The notes: generated from the sequence alone by a model not told the origin. Positions 26,430-38,376 are shown, counted from the stretch's first letter. The stretch is DNA of 64,000 nt from Rhodospirillales bacterium (GCA_903970615.1 CAJCJH010000015.1:1-64000), one strand, 5' to 3'. Program-made: numbers and translations.

Positions 26430-26697
26430 GGGTTGCGCCTGTGGTTTGCGAGCGGCGCCTGGGCGCGCGCTGCAGGAATGCGCGTATCGTCAAGAGCGTC
26501 GATACGGCGAATAACGTCCAAGGTAGTGCAATTGGATGCGGCGCATCGGAATCGGTGAGCGCCGCACCGGAAGCATTGGAGAAATCGATACCCGATTCGC
26601 TGGTTTGTATGAACGCCGTGCGCGGCGGCGTAATCAATAAGTATCCCGACGGCGTTGCCGTAACCGCGAATTCCCAATCCGCTTGAGGTTGAATCAC
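26422..26697 (-). CDS. Small membrane protein upstream of the histidine kinase
   Basis: This 91-residue protein starts at the GTG at 26697, chosen because AAGGAG lies 5 bases upstream (the frame itself opens at 26721). It has a hydrophobic segment near the C-terminus (IALPWTLFAVSTLLTIRAFL) followed by a basic tail (QRAPRRRSQ), which predicts a single membrane crossing with the N-terminus outside. The N-terminal part (ADWEFAVTATPSGYLLITPP) resembles no family I recognise. It overlaps the kinase gene by 8 bases, implying translational coupling. Confidence 0.6.
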   Translation of the reverse strand: MIQPQADWEFAVTATPSGYLLITPPRTAFIQTSESGIDFSNASGAALTDSDAPHPIALPWTLFAVSTLLTIRAFLQRAPRRRSQTTGATHV

Positions 26698-26863
26698 TGC
26701 TTCTCCTTGCAGCCGGCACATTCTCGAGAATGGTTGGGCGGACTGACCGCTAGAACTTAAAACGATCTCGCCGCACGATTCTGTTCGGTAACACGCTTAG
26801 GCTGGTTTTTTTGTCGCAAACCGGCACGACTTCTTCGTCAAAAGTTTTATCAACGGCATCATC
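26698..26863. other. Untranslated stretch before the small membrane protein gene
   Basis: These 166 bases lie between the terminator of RNA element B and the start of the membrane protein/kinase pair. If transcription of element B runs through its terminator, this would be part of a long leader. No separate promoter was found. Confidence 0.3.
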
Positions 26864-26896
26864 AAAAAACCCTCCCTCACAATCGAATGTGGGGAG
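26864..26896 (-). terminator. Rho-independent terminator of RNA element B
   Basis: On the minus strand CTCCC-CACA and TGTG-A-GGGAG form a nine-pair stem with one bulge and a six-base loop, followed by GG and six T (26864-26869). It is preceded directly by another stable hairpin. Confidence 0.75.
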
Positions 26897-27028
26897 AGCC
26901 ACGGTCTCGTCCGCGTGGCTTGGCAGGTCGGGACCCAGCCTTCAGTTTCGGGGATAACTGCGCGGATAAACCTTTATTCCCAGAATGGTAGGCAATGATG
27001 ATTCGGTTTTCTGTGCGGCATCACACAT
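26864..27028 (-). ncRNA. RNA element B: structured, terminated minus-strand unit (small RNA, or leader with short ORF)
   Basis: Starting from the motif ATGTGTGATGCCGCAC (27028 downwards) the minus strand runs 165 bases to a strong terminator. Potential hairpins in order: CAGTT/AACTG, GGTC/GACC, AGCCACG/CGTGGCT (26914-26920 with 26897-26903), and the terminator. A 28-codon frame (MCDAAQKTESSLPTILGIKV...) begins at the motif and stops before the third hairpin. The unit could be a small RNA, a small-protein mRNA, or an attenuating leader of the membrane protein/kinase genes 170 bases downstream. A sister element lies 239 bases upstream. Confidence 0.45.
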
Positions 27029-27105
27029 AGCTTGAGCCGCGTTACTAACCGCATTATTTGCATCATGCGTGCGGGCAGCCGCCGATAGCGCAGCCGGCCT
27101 TGAAT

Positions 27106-27129
27106 AAAAAAAAGCCCGCCGTAGCGGGC
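27106..27129 (-). terminator. Rho-independent terminator of RNA element A
   Basis: GCCCGC/GCGGGC stem with a four-base loop (27114-27129) followed on the minus strand by eight T (27106-27113). Confidence 0.85.
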
Positions 27130-27267
27130 CAAGGGGTTTCTTTTTGAACTAAGCGAGTGACGAAACTCGGTTGGTTCAACAGGATCGGGAGCCGCTTCCT
27201 GGTTCAGGGAGAAACCAGATGGCAGGTTAACCAAGCGGCATCTGCCATTCAGTGCGGTATCACACAT
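27106..27267 (-). ncRNA. RNA element A: structured, terminated minus-strand unit, sister of element B
   Basis: From ATGTGTGATACCGCAC (27267 downwards) the minus strand runs 162 bases to a terminator, almost the same length as element B. Potential hairpins: TGGCAG/CTGCCA overlapping CAGATG/CATCTG, CTGGTT/AACCAG, TTGAAC/GTTCAA enclosing CGAG/CTCG, then the terminator. The reading frame that begins at the motif (MCDTALNGRCRLVNLPSG...) stays open through the terminator, which argues against it being the main product. A perfect 14-base palindrome AAAAGCGCGCTTTT (27268-27281) sits immediately upstream. No known RNA family was recognised. Confidence 0.45.
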
Positions 27268-27477
27268 AAAAGCGCGCTTTTTTGAAGTGATTTTGGGTCG
27301 AATGGCGGGAATAGATTTGTGATCACCGCTGCCATTACCGCATCGACAATGAATGGATGTCAGAACTTCCGCAGATCCAGCCCAGCGCAGAAGCCTGGCG
27401 GGAATCGCAAGTATTTCGTCATAAGTGCGAAAGCGCACATACGCGGCGGGACGATCAGCGTATCGTTGCGCGAGAAT
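27268..27477. other. Divergent region between RNA element A and the Crp/Fnr genes
   Basis: About 210 bases containing the 14-base palindrome AAAAGCGCGCTTTT and a TGTGATCAC sequence (27317-27325) that resembles half of a Crp-type site. The regulator downstream could act here, but this cannot be decided from sequence. Confidence 0.35.
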
Positions 27478-28329
27478 ATGCTCGACGTCAGCCAGCTGGA
27501 CCAAAATCATTTATTCCGGGCGCTTCCCACAGACGTGCGTGATCGCGTATTCCCAAGCCTTGAACTGGTCGTCATGCCCTTGGGGCATGTGCTGTACGAA
27601 TCCGGCAATGTTTTGAAATACGTTTATTTTCCGACCGACTGTATCGTTTCCCTGCTGTATGTCATGGAAAACGGCGCCTCGGCGGAAATTGCCATCGTCG
27701 GCAATGAAGGCATGATCGGCATTGCGCTGTTCATGGGCGGCGAAACTACGCCGAGCCGCGCGGTGGTGCAAAGCGCGGGCGCCGCCTACCGGCTGGAGGG
27801 TTCGCTGCTGAAAACCGAATTCGCACGCTCCGGCTCGTTTCAAAACATCCTGTTGCGCTACACGCAGGCGCTACTGACGCAGATGTCGCAGACGGCCGTG
27901 TGCAATCGGCATCACACCGTCGAACAGCAGTTGTGCCGCTGGCTGCTGCTGAGCCTGGATCGCCTGGCTTCCAATCAATTGAACATGACGCAGGAACTGA
28001 TCGCCAACATGCTGGGCGTACGCCGCGAAGGCGTGACCGATGCCGCAGGCAAGCTGCAAGAGCGCGGCTTGATCCGCTACAGCCGCGGTCGCATCACCGT
28101 ATTGAACCGGCCAGCGCTGGAGGTAACCTGCTGCGAATGTTATGCGGTGGTGAAGCGCGAATTCGATCGGCTGTTGCCGCCTGTTTCTTTGCGCGCGGTG
28201 ATGGAGGGTCAGCCGGCGAGTATACGCAGTCCTGAATTGAATCAACCGAGACGAGGCGGCTTCAGCAATCGTCACGGCAGCATCCGACTTTGTGCCGATG
28301 AGTCGATGGATCTGCGATCACAAAAATGA
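27478..28329 (+). CDS. Crp/Fnr family transcriptional regulator, first of a tandem pair
   Basis: From the ATG at 27478 this is a 283-residue protein with a cyclic-nucleotide-binding-like beta-barrel (FPSLELVVMPLGHVLYESG, VYFPTDCIVSLLYVMENG, EIAIVGNEGMIGIALFMGG) and a C-terminal winged helix (LNMTQELIANMLGVRREGVTDAAGKLQERGLIRYSRGRITVLNR). CNRHHTVEQQLCRWLLLSLDRL is the dimer-helix signature of a Crp/Fnr subgroup lacking both the Fnr iron-sulphur cysteines and an obvious cAMP pocket. About 45 residues after the usual end (from LRAVMEGQ) are extra. It has the same architecture as the next gene, which starts 18 bases later. Confidence 0.88.
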   Translation: MLDVSQLDQNHLFRALPTDVRDRVFPSLELVVMPLGHVLYESGNVLKYVYFPTDCIVSLLYVMENGASAEIAIVGNEGMIGIALFMGGETTPSRAVVQSAGAAYRLEGSLLKTEFARSGSFQNILLRYTQALLTQMSQTAVCNRHHTVEQQLCRWLLLSLDRLASNQLNMTQELIANMLGVRREGVTDAAGKLQERGLIRYSRGRITVLNRPALEVTCCECYAVVKREFDRLLPPVSLRAVMEGQPASIRSPELNQPRRGGFSNRHGSIRLCADESMDLRSQK

Positions 28330-28347
28330 CAGCTCAGCGAGAACCTC

Positions 28348-29082
28348 ATGCCCGCACCGAAATCCCCCGAACGAAATGCCTTATTGGCTGCTCTGCGTGG
28401 CGAGGAGCGGGCCAGGGTTTTCGCACAGCTCGAAGCGGTGCCATTAACGCTGGGACAAATCCTGTGCGAAGCCGGTGAGCCGTTCAGGCATGCGTATTTC
28501 CCGGTGGAGGGAATCGTCTCGATTTTGTATGTGATGGAAAACCAGGCTTCCGCCGAGATCGCCGTGGTCGGCAGTGAAGGCATGATCGGCGTCGCGCTAT
28601 TCATGGGCGGACAATCCACCTTGAGCCGTTCGATCGTGCAGAACGCGGGCTATGCTTATCGGCTGAGCGCGCTGCAGATGCAGCAGGAGTTCGGTCGCAG
28701 CGGCCAGTTTCAACTGCTGCTGCTGCATTTTGCGCATGCGCTGATTACGCAGATGGTGCAAACCGCGGCGTGCAACCGGCATCACTCGGTCGATCAGCAA
28801 TTCTGCCGCTGGTTATTGATGAGCCTCGATCGACTGCCATCGAATCAGCTGCGCATGACGCAAAAGTTGATCGGCAACATGCTGGGCATCGATAGCGATG
28901 GCGTGATCACCGCGGCATCGGCGCTGGAACAAGCCGGCTTGATCGGCTTCCACAACGGCTACATCACTGTGGTGGATCGCGCAGGCGTGGAAGCTCGCTC
29001 GTGCGAGTGCTACAACGTCGTCAAGAAAGAATGCGATCGCCTGATGCTCTCGGCAGCGAGTGATGGCCTCGGCCTGGACTGA
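28348..29082 (+). CDS. Crp/Fnr family transcriptional regulator, second of a tandem pair
   Basis: This 244-residue paralogue of the preceding protein shares YVMENxASAEIA, VGxEGMIGxALFMGG, CNRHHSVDQQFCRWLLMSLDRLPSNQLRMTQKLIGNMLG and CECYxVVKxExDRL. The recognition helix differs: IDSDGVITAASALEQ replaces VRREGVTDAAGKLQE, including loss of the two arginines likely to touch DNA. The pair may therefore have different targets, or this copy may bind DNA poorly. It is 18 bases after the first gene, so co-transcribed. The ligand is unknown. Confidence 0.88.
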   Translation: MPAPKSPERNALLAALRGEERARVFAQLEAVPLTLGQILCEAGEPFRHAYFPVEGIVSILYVMENQASAEIAVVGSEGMIGVALFMGGQSTLSRSIVQNAGYAYRLSALQMQQEFGRSGQFQLLLLHFAHALITQMVQTAACNRHHSVDQQFCRWLLMSLDRLPSNQLRMTQKLIGNMLGIDSDGVITAASALEQAGLIGFHNGYITVVDRAGVEARSCECYNVVKKECDRLMLSAASDGLGLD

Positions 29083-29208
29083 GGCATCAGCAGGCTTTTG
29101 ATCTCACGTTCCATTGCATTCAAGTGGATTCAAGCAGCCGATACCAACGGGCCTTTGCCGTATGGCAATCGCCAGCATCCAATGCTGAGGTGCGCTGAGC
29201 GACGCGCC

Positions 29209-29676
29209 TTACGTTTGAGGCGCAGAATCCACCTGCCAGCCGGTCGGCGTCAGCTTGAACGTAGCTTTGGCCGGCTTGTAATTCTTGTCGACGCCGCCGC
29301 TGGACAGCCAGCCCTGCAGGTTCGATTTCAATTTTTTATACAGCAAGGAAAGCGGACCTTCCGCTTCCATCTTGGCGCAATCCTTCAGCCACGCAGCGGA
29401 AAGTGCGCTGTCGAAATAACGGTCGTGCGTGTAGTCCACACTCGCAGTGCCGCTGCCCATCGAAACCCGCGAAACCTTCGGCTTATAAGTGCAGATGTAC
29501 TTGTTGTCGAGGTCCGCGAATTCAGGATCGCCCTGCTCGGTGTAGTAAGCCCCGCAGTTCTTCAGCATCAACGGTTGCAGCAACTCCTCCGCCTTCGCCG
29601 GCGTAAGATCGTCCGCAAGGCAATTGCCGCTGATGACCACCGCGGCCAGCGCGATCGCTGCATAAAAAGATTTCAC
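29209..29676 (-). CDS. Small exported protein of unknown function
   Basis: This 155-residue protein has a signal peptide (MKSFYAAIALAAVVISGNCLA). The mature part has LTPAKAEELLQPLMLKNCGAYYTEQ at the start, two more cysteines (YICTYKP, LKDCAKM) and a basic middle (LYKKLKSNLQGWLSSGGVDKNYKPAKA). The sequence suggests a small alpha/beta periplasmic domain. No family recognised. It lies downstream of glmS on the same strand (159-base gap) and may be transcribed separately. Confidence 0.68.
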   Translation of the reverse strand: MKSFYAAIALAAVVISGNCLADDLTPAKAEELLQPLMLKNCGAYYTEQGDPEFADLDNKYICTYKPKVSRVSMGSGTASVDYTHDRYFDSALSAAWLKDCAKMEAEGPLSLLYKKLKSNLQGWLSSGGVDKNYKPAKATFKLTPTGWQVDSAPQT

Positions 29677-29835
29677 GGAAAGTCATCCTCATTTCATCGA
29701 TGGAAGAAACGGCGACATTCGCCGACTTGCGAATGTTCAGGCTTGCTGATTCAAGGCCAAAAGAGGCACTGCAAAGACCAAGCCAGATTTCACTTCGACG
29801 AAACTCGTCGTGCCGACTACTGGACTGAAATCGGG

Positions 29836-31680
29836 TTATTCCACCGTTACCGATTTCGCCAGGTTGCGTGGTTGATCGACATCGGTGCCTTTGAGCACGG
29901 CGACATGGTACGCCAGCAATTGCAGCGGCACGGTGTAGACGATCGGGGCGACGAAAGCTTCGGCGTGCGGCATGTCGATGATGACAGTGCCGGGTTCGGC
30001 GCGCAGACCAGTAGCCTGATCGGCGATGACGAACAGCTGGCCGCCGCGCGCGCGCACCACTTGAATGTTCGACTTCAGCTTGTCGAGCAATTCGTTGTTC
30101 GGCGCGACCACGATTACCGGCATGTTTTCGTCGATCAGCGCGAGCGGGCCATGCTTGAGTTCGCCAGCGGCATAACCTTCGGCATGCACATAGGAAATTT
30201 CCTTGAGCTTGAGCGCGCCTTCGAGCGCGATCGGATACATCGGTCCGCGGCCAAGGAACAGCGCGTGATGTTTTTCGACGAAAGCTTCGGCCAATTTGCG
30301 GATCACCGGCTCCATCGTCAGCGTGCGTTCCACTGCACCGGCGGCGGATTGAATCTGCCGCACGATTTCGCGTTCGCGCTCGGGCAGCAGGCCGGTATGC
30401 CGCGCCAACATCGTCGCAAACACCAGCAAAGCCAGCAGTTGAGTGGTGAAAGCCTTGGTGGAGGCGACACCAATCTCGGCGCCGGCCTGCGTCAACATCA
30501 CCAGATCCGATTCGCGCACCATTGAGCTTTGCGCGGAATTGCAAACCGTCAACAGCGCCAGATATCCCGCTGGTCGCGCGGAACGCAAGGCGGCCAGCGT
30601 GTCGGCGGTTTCGCCGGATTGCGAGAGCGTGACGAATAACGTGCCCGGCGGCACGACGACATCGCGGTACCGGTATTCGCTGGCGATTTCGACATGGCAA
30701 GGCAGTTTAGCGAGCGATTCGATCCAGTATTTCGCCACCAGCCCGGCGTGATAACTGGTGCCGCAGGCGACGATGTGTACGCGCTGCGTTTTCGCCAGCA
30801 GCTCTTCCGCGCGCGGACCGAGCGATTGCGGCAGCACATGATCGTCGGCGATGCGGCCCTGCAAGGTGGCGATCAGCGCGGCCGGCTGTTCGAAAATCTC
30901 CTTGACCATGAAATGCCGGTAGCCGCCTTTCTCGCTGGCATCGTCATGCAGGCTGATCTCATGCACGGTGCGTTGCAGCGTGTTGCCGGCGACATCGAAA
31001 ACCTGCACGTCATCCTGCGTGATCTCGGCGAAGTCGCCTTCTTCGAGATAGATGAAGCGGTTGGTCACCGGCAGCAGTGCGGCGACATCGGAGGCTGCGA
31101 ACATTTCGCCGATGCCTAAACCGATCACCAGCGGACTACCCACGCGCGCGAGCACCAGCCGCGCAGGATCGTCGACATCGAGCACCGCGACCGCATACGC
31201 GCCGGTGCAGCGGCGCAACACCGAGCGCACCGCTTCGCGCAGGTTTCCGCCCTGAATCAAGCTGTGGTGCATCAAATGCGCGATCACTTCCGTGTCGGTG
31301 GCCGACGAAAGTTCATAGCCCAGCGACAACACTTCGGCACGCAGGATTTCGTAGTTTTCGATCACACCGTTGTGAATCAGAGCAAGGCGGCCCTGCGCGA
31401 TCGACGGCGAAACATGCGGATGCGCATTGGCCTCGGTCACGCCGCCGTGCGTTGCCCAGCGCGTATGCGCAATGCCGCTGGTACCGACCGCGGGATGTAG
31501 CAACAGCTTGGCTTCGAGTTGCGCAACCTTGCCGACCGCACGTTCGAGATGCAGCTTGCCATCGGCAGAAACCACCGCAATGCCCGCGGAATCGTAGCCG
31601 CGATATTCGAGCCGGCGCAGGCCTTCCATCAGGATTGGCGTGACGTTGCGCTGTGCAACTGCGCCGACGATTCCACACAT
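29836..31680 (-). CDS. glmS: Glutamine-fructose-6-phosphate aminotransferase GlmS
   Basis: This 614-residue enzyme makes glucosamine-6-phosphate from fructose-6-phosphate and glutamine, the first step of UDP-GlcNAc synthesis. The N-terminal glutaminase begins MCGIVGAV with nucleophile Cys2, and has HTRWATHGG and VIENYEILR. Two SIS domains follow ([38 protein letters not shown]), ending [15 protein letters not shown] precedes the ATG. It follows glmU on the same strand (184-base gap), and the two act in sequence. No ribozyme-like leader is visible. Confidence 0.98.
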   Translation of the reverse strand: MCGIVGAVAQRNVTPILMEGLRRLEYRGYDSAGIAVVSADGKLHLERAVGKVAQLEAKLLLHPAVGTSGIAHTRWATHGGVTEANAHPHVSPSIAQGRLALIHNGVIENYEILRAEVLSLGYELSSATDTEVIAHLMHHSLIQGGNLREAVRSVLRRCTGAYAVAVLDVDDPARLVLARVGSPLVIGLGIGEMFAASDVAALLPVTNRFIYLEEGDFAEITQDDVQVFDVAGNTLQRTVHEISLHDDASEKGGYRHFMVKEIFEQPAALIATLQGRIADDHVLPQSLGPRAEELLAKTQRVHIVACGTSYHAGLVAKYWIESLAKLPCHVEIASEYRYRDVVVPPGTLFVTLSQSGETADTLAALRSARPAGYLALLTVCNSAQSSMVRESDLVMLTQAGAEIGVASTKAFTTQLLALLVFATMLARHTGLLPEREREIVRQIQSAAGAVERTLTMEPVIRKLAEAFVEKHHALFLGRGPMYPIALEGALKLKEISYVHAEGYAAGELKHGPLALIDENMPVIVVAPNNELLDKLKSNIQVVRARGGQLFVIADQATGLRAEPGTVIIDMPHAEAFVAPIVYTVPLQLLAYHVAVLKGTDVDQPRNLAKSVTVE

Positions 31681-31864
31681 GGCAAGAGCTTCCTTTTGAG
31701 GCGCAACAATCCGCGCAGACGTGCATTATCGCGCGGTTGACTTACGCGGGCCTTAGTCGATGTTGGATTGGAATTTTGACTGAACATAGACGCAGTTCAG
31801 GCGCGATGATTTTGCATCATCCACTCTATATCGCTGCGAGACCTTCCTGGATTTTCTACGGGTC

Positions 31865-33274
31865 TTACTGGCGATCTTTTTTGTGATCTTTCTTGCGCGA
31901 ACGCCAGTCCGGCACGATTTTCTGCCCGCGCGCGCGGGCGATGGCCAGCGCATTTTGCGGCACGTCCTCAACGATGGTCGAACCGGCTGCAACGTAAGCG
32001 CCAGCGCCGATTGCAACCGGCGCGATCAGCTGTGAATCGCTGCCTATGAAGGCATCTGCGCCGATTGTGGTCTGATATTTATCGACGCCATCGTAGTTGC
32101 AGGTGATGACGCCGGCACCGATGTTGACGCGCTCGCCGATGCTGGCATCGCCGATATAAGCCAGATGCGCGGCCTTCGAGCCCTCGCCCAAATTGCTCTG
32201 TTTGATCTCGACAAAATTGCCGATCCAGACGCCATCCGCCAGCTGCGCGCCAGGTCGCAAACGCGCGAACGGGCCAATGCGGCAATCGATGCCAGCGGTG
32301 GCGCCATCAAGCACCGAATGCGCCTCAACCCGCGTGCCTTTGCCGAGGCGCACGTTACGCAGCAAGCAATACGGCCCGATGACCACACCATCGCCGAGTT
32401 CGATTGCGCCTTCGAGCACGCAGCCGATGTCGATATGCACATCGCGGCCGATCTTCAGATCACCGCGCAGATCGAAACGTGCCGGATCGGCCAGATAAAG
32501 CCCTTCGCGCTGCAATTGCACGGCCTGCTGTTTTTGCAGCGCCCGTTCTACGTGCGCGAGTTGCACGGGATCGTTGACGCCTTCGACTTCGCCGGCGGAA
32601 TCCGCAGCGACCACCGCGATCTCGACCGCATCGCTGGCGGCGAGTGCGACGACATCGGTCAGGTAATACTCCTGCTTGCGGTTGTCGTTGCGCACTTTCG
32701 ACAGCCAGCGCTTGAGCCGTTTCGCGCGCCCAGCCAGCAGGCCGGTGTTGACCTCACGGATCGCGCGCTGTTCGGAATTCGCTTCCTTTTCTTCGACGAT
32801 GCCGGTGACGCGGCCGCCGGCGTCGCGCAGGATGCGGCCATAACCCTGCGGCGCTTCCAGTTCGAGCGTGACCAGCGCAAGGCCGTTCTGGGCTGCGGCG
32901 ATCAGTTGCCGGATCGTCGCCGCAGACACCAGCGGTACATCGCCATACAGCACTACGACCAGCGCGTTGTCCGGAATCTCCGGCAAGGCCTGCAACACCG
33001 CGTGCGCGGTGCCGAGCTGCTGCGGCTGAGTGACGGTGCGAATGCCGCCGCTGGCAAAAACCGGCACGCCGGCCGCATCGTCGGCGAGCCAGGCGCGAAC
33101 CTGTTCGGCACTGTGCCCGAGTACCAGATGCGGCACATCGACACCGGCCTCGTGGGCGGCTGCGAGCACCCGACCGAGCATGGGCCTGCCGCCAACGCGA
33201 TGCAGCACTTTCGGCAGCGCGCTTTTCATGCGGGTGCCCTGGCCAGCGGCGAGGATGATGGCGTGGACCTTCAT
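31865..33274 (-). CDS. glmU: Bifunctional UDP-GlcNAc pyrophosphorylase/glucosamine-1-phosphate acetyltransferase GlmU
   Basis: This 469-residue enzyme acetylates glucosamine-1-phosphate and then forms UDP-GlcNAc. The N-terminal nucleotidyltransferase starts IILAAGQGTRMKSALPKVLH. The C-terminal left-handed beta-helix has hexapeptide repeats (IGPYCLLRNVRLGKGTRVEAHSVL) and the acetyltransferase residues around NFVEIKQSNLGEGSKAAHLAYIGDA and NIGAGVITCNYDG. The frame is open to 33421, but the ATG at 33274 (MKVHAIILAAG) matches the family start. It ends in a highly basic tail (RSRKKDHKKDRQ). It is upstream of glmS. Confidence 0.97.
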   Translation of the reverse strand: MKVHAIILAAGQGTRMKSALPKVLHRVGGRPMLGRVLAAAHEAGVDVPHLVLGHSAEQVRAWLADDAAGVPVFASGGIRTVTQPQQLGTAHAVLQALPEIPDNALVVVLYGDVPLVSAATIRQLIAAAQNGLALVTLELEAPQGYGRILRDAGGRVTGIVEEKEANSEQRAIREVNTGLLAGRAKRLKRWLSKVRNDNRKQEYYLTDVVALAASDAVEIAVVAADSAGEVEGVNDPVQLAHVERALQKQQAVQLQREGLYLADPARFDLRGDLKIGRDVHIDIGCVLEGAIELGDGVVIGPYCLLRNVRLGKGTRVEAHSVLDGATAGIDCRIGPFARLRPGAQLADGVWIGNFVEIKQSNLGEGSKAAHLAYIGDASIGERVNIGAGVITCNYDGVDKYQTTIGADAFIGSDSQLIAPVAIGAGAYVAAGSTIVEDVPQNALAIARARGQKIVPDWRSRKKDHKKDRQ

Positions 33275-33424
33275 CGATACGGCTCGTAAAAATTCTTCGG
33301 GGTTAATGCAGCATGATACGGCGCGCTGAGCACTTTGAAACCTTGCCGCTTTTTGTGGCGCTTGCGAAACTGCTGCGGAACGGATGAGCGCGTTGAATTG
33401 ATCGACATCAAACCGATTCATGTA

Positions 33425-33961
33425 ATGGGCTTCGTCGCCAGCGGCGCGAGCGACTTCGGCCAGCAGACGGCCGAGTGGAGCGGATATTTCAGCGCATTCG
33501 CGCAGGTCAGCGGCGGGCTGGTAGGGCTGGTGTTCGTCGCACTCACGTTCAACGGCAGGCTCGGCGCGGCCGGCAACCTTGCGCTGCGCGATCTGGCGCG
33601 GCAGACCTTTGCCGACTTTCTGAGTGTGCTGGTGATCTCGCTGGTGCTGCTGGCGCCACGCCTATCGCCGCTGAGTGCCGCGCCATTCATCTTCATCTCC
33701 GGCCTGCTCGGCGCACAGCGGATTTTGCGCAGCTTGCTATCGATGTTGCGGCGTGCCGCATGGCGCAACGCCAGCCGGCAGGTCGTATCGAGATTTTTAC
33801 TGTCGATGCTCGGCAACTCGGGCTTGCTGCTTGCCGGCGCGTTGCTGATTGTTCCGGATCACGACCCGGCGACGTTCTGGTCGACATTGTTCGGCAGCAT
33901 GATCGGCCTGCTGCTATCCGGCAGCCGCAGCGCCTGGATGCTGGTGACGCACGACGCCTGA
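33425..33961 (+). CDS. Small integral membrane protein of unknown function
   Basis: This 178-residue protein (from the ATG at 33425; the frame opens at 33335) has four to five hydrophobic segments, including WSGYFSAFAQVSGGLVGLVFVALTF, FADFLSVLVISLVLLAPRL, LSAAPFIFISGLLGAQRI and GNSGLLLAGALLIVP. The WSGYFSAFAQVSGGLVGLVFVAL opening occurs in uncharacterised small membrane proteins. No ribosome binding site is clear, so the start is uncertain. It is the only plus-strand gene between the glm and atp operons, convergent with atpC. Function unknown. Confidence 0.65.
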   Translation: MGFVASGASDFGQQTAEWSGYFSAFAQVSGGLVGLVFVALTFNGRLGAAGNLALRDLARQTFADFLSVLVISLVLLAPRLSPLSAAPFIFISGLLGAQRILRSLLSMLRRAAWRNASRQVVSRFLLSMLGNSGLLLAGALLIVPDHDPATFWSTLFGSMIGLLLSGSRSAWMLVTHDA

Positions 33962-33988
33962 GCAAGCGACGGCCAAGCAGCGCTCAGG

Positions 33989-34408
33989 TCAGGTATGGCC
34001 TTTCTTCGCCTTGTCGAGGAATTCGATCAGCGCCTCGGCCTGGATCATTTCGTTAGTGGCGCGCGCGATGTCTGTTTCGGTCTTGGCGTTCGCCATCATT
34101 TTTGCGGCGCGGTCTTTCGCCGCCGCGGCTTTGGCTTCATCCACATCCTTGGCGCGGATCGCGGTATCCGCCAGCACAGTGACCAGATGCGGCAGCACTT
34201 CCAGAATGCCGCCACCGACGAAGAACGAATGTTCGCTGCCATCGGCATCGCGCACACGCACCGCGCCCGGCTTCAGACGTGTCAACAAGGGCGCATGACG
34301 CGGCAGGATGCCGAGTTCGCCCATTTCGCCGTGCGCAAACACCATCGCTGCCTCACCCTGATGGATTTGGCCTTCGATCGAAACGATATCGACGTGCATG
34401 CTTGCCAT
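33989..34408 (-). CDS. atpC: ATP synthase epsilon subunit
   Basis: This 139-residue subunit of the F1 central stalk has the N-terminal beta-sandwich ([44 protein letters not shown]) and a C-terminal helical hairpin that can block ATP hydrolysis ([19 protein letters not shown]...). It is the last gene of the atpIBEFHAGDC operon, 32 bases after atpD. A GAGA precedes the ATG at 34408. Confidence 0.97.
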   Translation of the reverse strand: MASMHVDIVSIEGQIHQGEAAMVFAHGEMGELGILPRHAPLLTRLKPGAVRVRDADGSEHSFFVGGGILEVLPHLVTVLADTAIRAKDVDEAKAAAAKDRAAKMMANAKTETDIARATNEMIQAEALIEFLDKAKKGHT

Positions 34409-34440
34409 AAGTTTCTCGTGCGCCGTTGAGCCAATAAGCC

Positions 34441-35895
<1,455 letters not shown>

Positions 35896-35928
35896 CTAAA
35901 GTGCTGCCGCCCGAATGCCGGGCTATTG

Positions 35929-36789
35929 CTAAACCGCCGCTGCGCCGCCGACGATTTCCGCGAGTTCCTTGGTGATGTTGGCCTGCCGCGCCTTGTTGTA
36001 GGCGAGTTGCAAGCCGCCGATGATCTTGCCGGCGTTGTCGGTGGAAGCCTTCATCGCCACCATGCGCGCCGACTGCTCGGAAGCCGTAGTTTCGATCACC
36101 GCTTGATAAACCTGCGATTCGACATAGCGCGCCAGCAGCGTATCGAGCAGATCGACCGCTTCCGGCTCGTAGATGTAATCCCAATGCGTCGGCAGCTTGG
36201 CTGTCTCTAACGGCTCGACCGGCAGCAGCTGGCGCACCGAAGGCCGCTGCGTCATGGTGTTGACGAACTGCGGATAGGCCAGGAATACGCGATCGACTTC
36301 GCCTGCGCGATAGGCATCCGTGACGACCTTGATCGTGCCGAGTAATTGATCGACCGTTGGCCGCTCGCCCAGATGCGTAACCTGCGCCACCACCTTGCCG
36401 CCGACGCGCTTGAAGAATGTCGCCGCCTTGTTGCCGATCACGGCATATTCGGATTCCACGCCCTTGCTCTTCCAGTCCCGAATCGCACGCACGACGGCGC
36501 GGAACAGATTGGTGTTGAGTCCACCCGCCATGCCACGATCGGTGGAGACCACGATGAACGCGATGCGCTTGACCTCACGCGACGCCATGAACGGATGCCG
36601 GTATTCCGGATTCGCCTGCGACAGATGGCTGATCGTGCGCAGAATCTTTTCGGCATAAGGCCGCGCCGCGCGCATGCGGGCTTGCGCCTTCGGCATTTTC
36701 GACATGGCGACTTTTTCCATCGCCCGCGTGATCTTCTGAATGTTTTTAACACTCTTGATCTTGGTGCGAATTTCTTTTGCGCCGGCCAC
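35929..36789 (-). CDS. atpG: ATP synthase gamma subunit
   Basis: This 286-residue central stalk subunit has [36 protein letters not shown] at the N-terminus and the matching C-terminal helix ([41 protein letters not shown]), which form the rotating coiled coil. [17 protein letters not shown] is the usual middle motif. It sits between atpA (30-base gap) and atpD. Confidence 0.97.
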   Translation of the reverse strand: MAGAKEIRTKIKSVKNIQKITRAMEKVAMSKMPKAQARMRAARPYAEKILRTISHLSQANPEYRHPFMASREVKRIAFIVVSTDRGMAGGLNTNLFRAVVRAIRDWKSKGVESEYAVIGNKAATFFKRVGGKVVAQVTHLGERPTVDQLLGTIKVVTDAYRAGEVDRVFLAYPQFVNTMTQRPSVRQLLPVEPLETAKLPTHWDYIYEPEAVDLLDTLLARYVESQVYQAVIETTASEQSARMVAMKASTDNAGKIIGGLQLAYNKARQANITKELAEIVGGAAAV

Positions 36790-36819
36790 TGGTCTGTCTC
36801 GCTCGAAGGATCGCGCCGC

Positions 36820-38376
<1,557 letters not shown>

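Noticed and set aside
26946-26974. Two DnaA-box-like sequences (TTATCCCCG, TTATCCGCG) that might mark a replication origin.
   Set aside because: Only two imperfect matches, inside RNA element B, with no AT-rich unwinding region or dnaA/dnaN genes nearby.
26974-27510. A 178-codon minus-strand frame covering both RNA-like elements.
   Set aside because: It reads through a strong terminator and overlaps the Crp gene start; the two short MCD frames and hairpins explain the region better.
29098-30525. A 475-codon plus-strand frame opposite glmS and the small exported protein.
   Set aside because: Arg/His-rich antisense shadow without a ribosome binding site.
32165-33289. A 374-codon plus-strand frame opposite glmU.
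   Set aside because: Shadow of a certain gene; no recognisable sequence.
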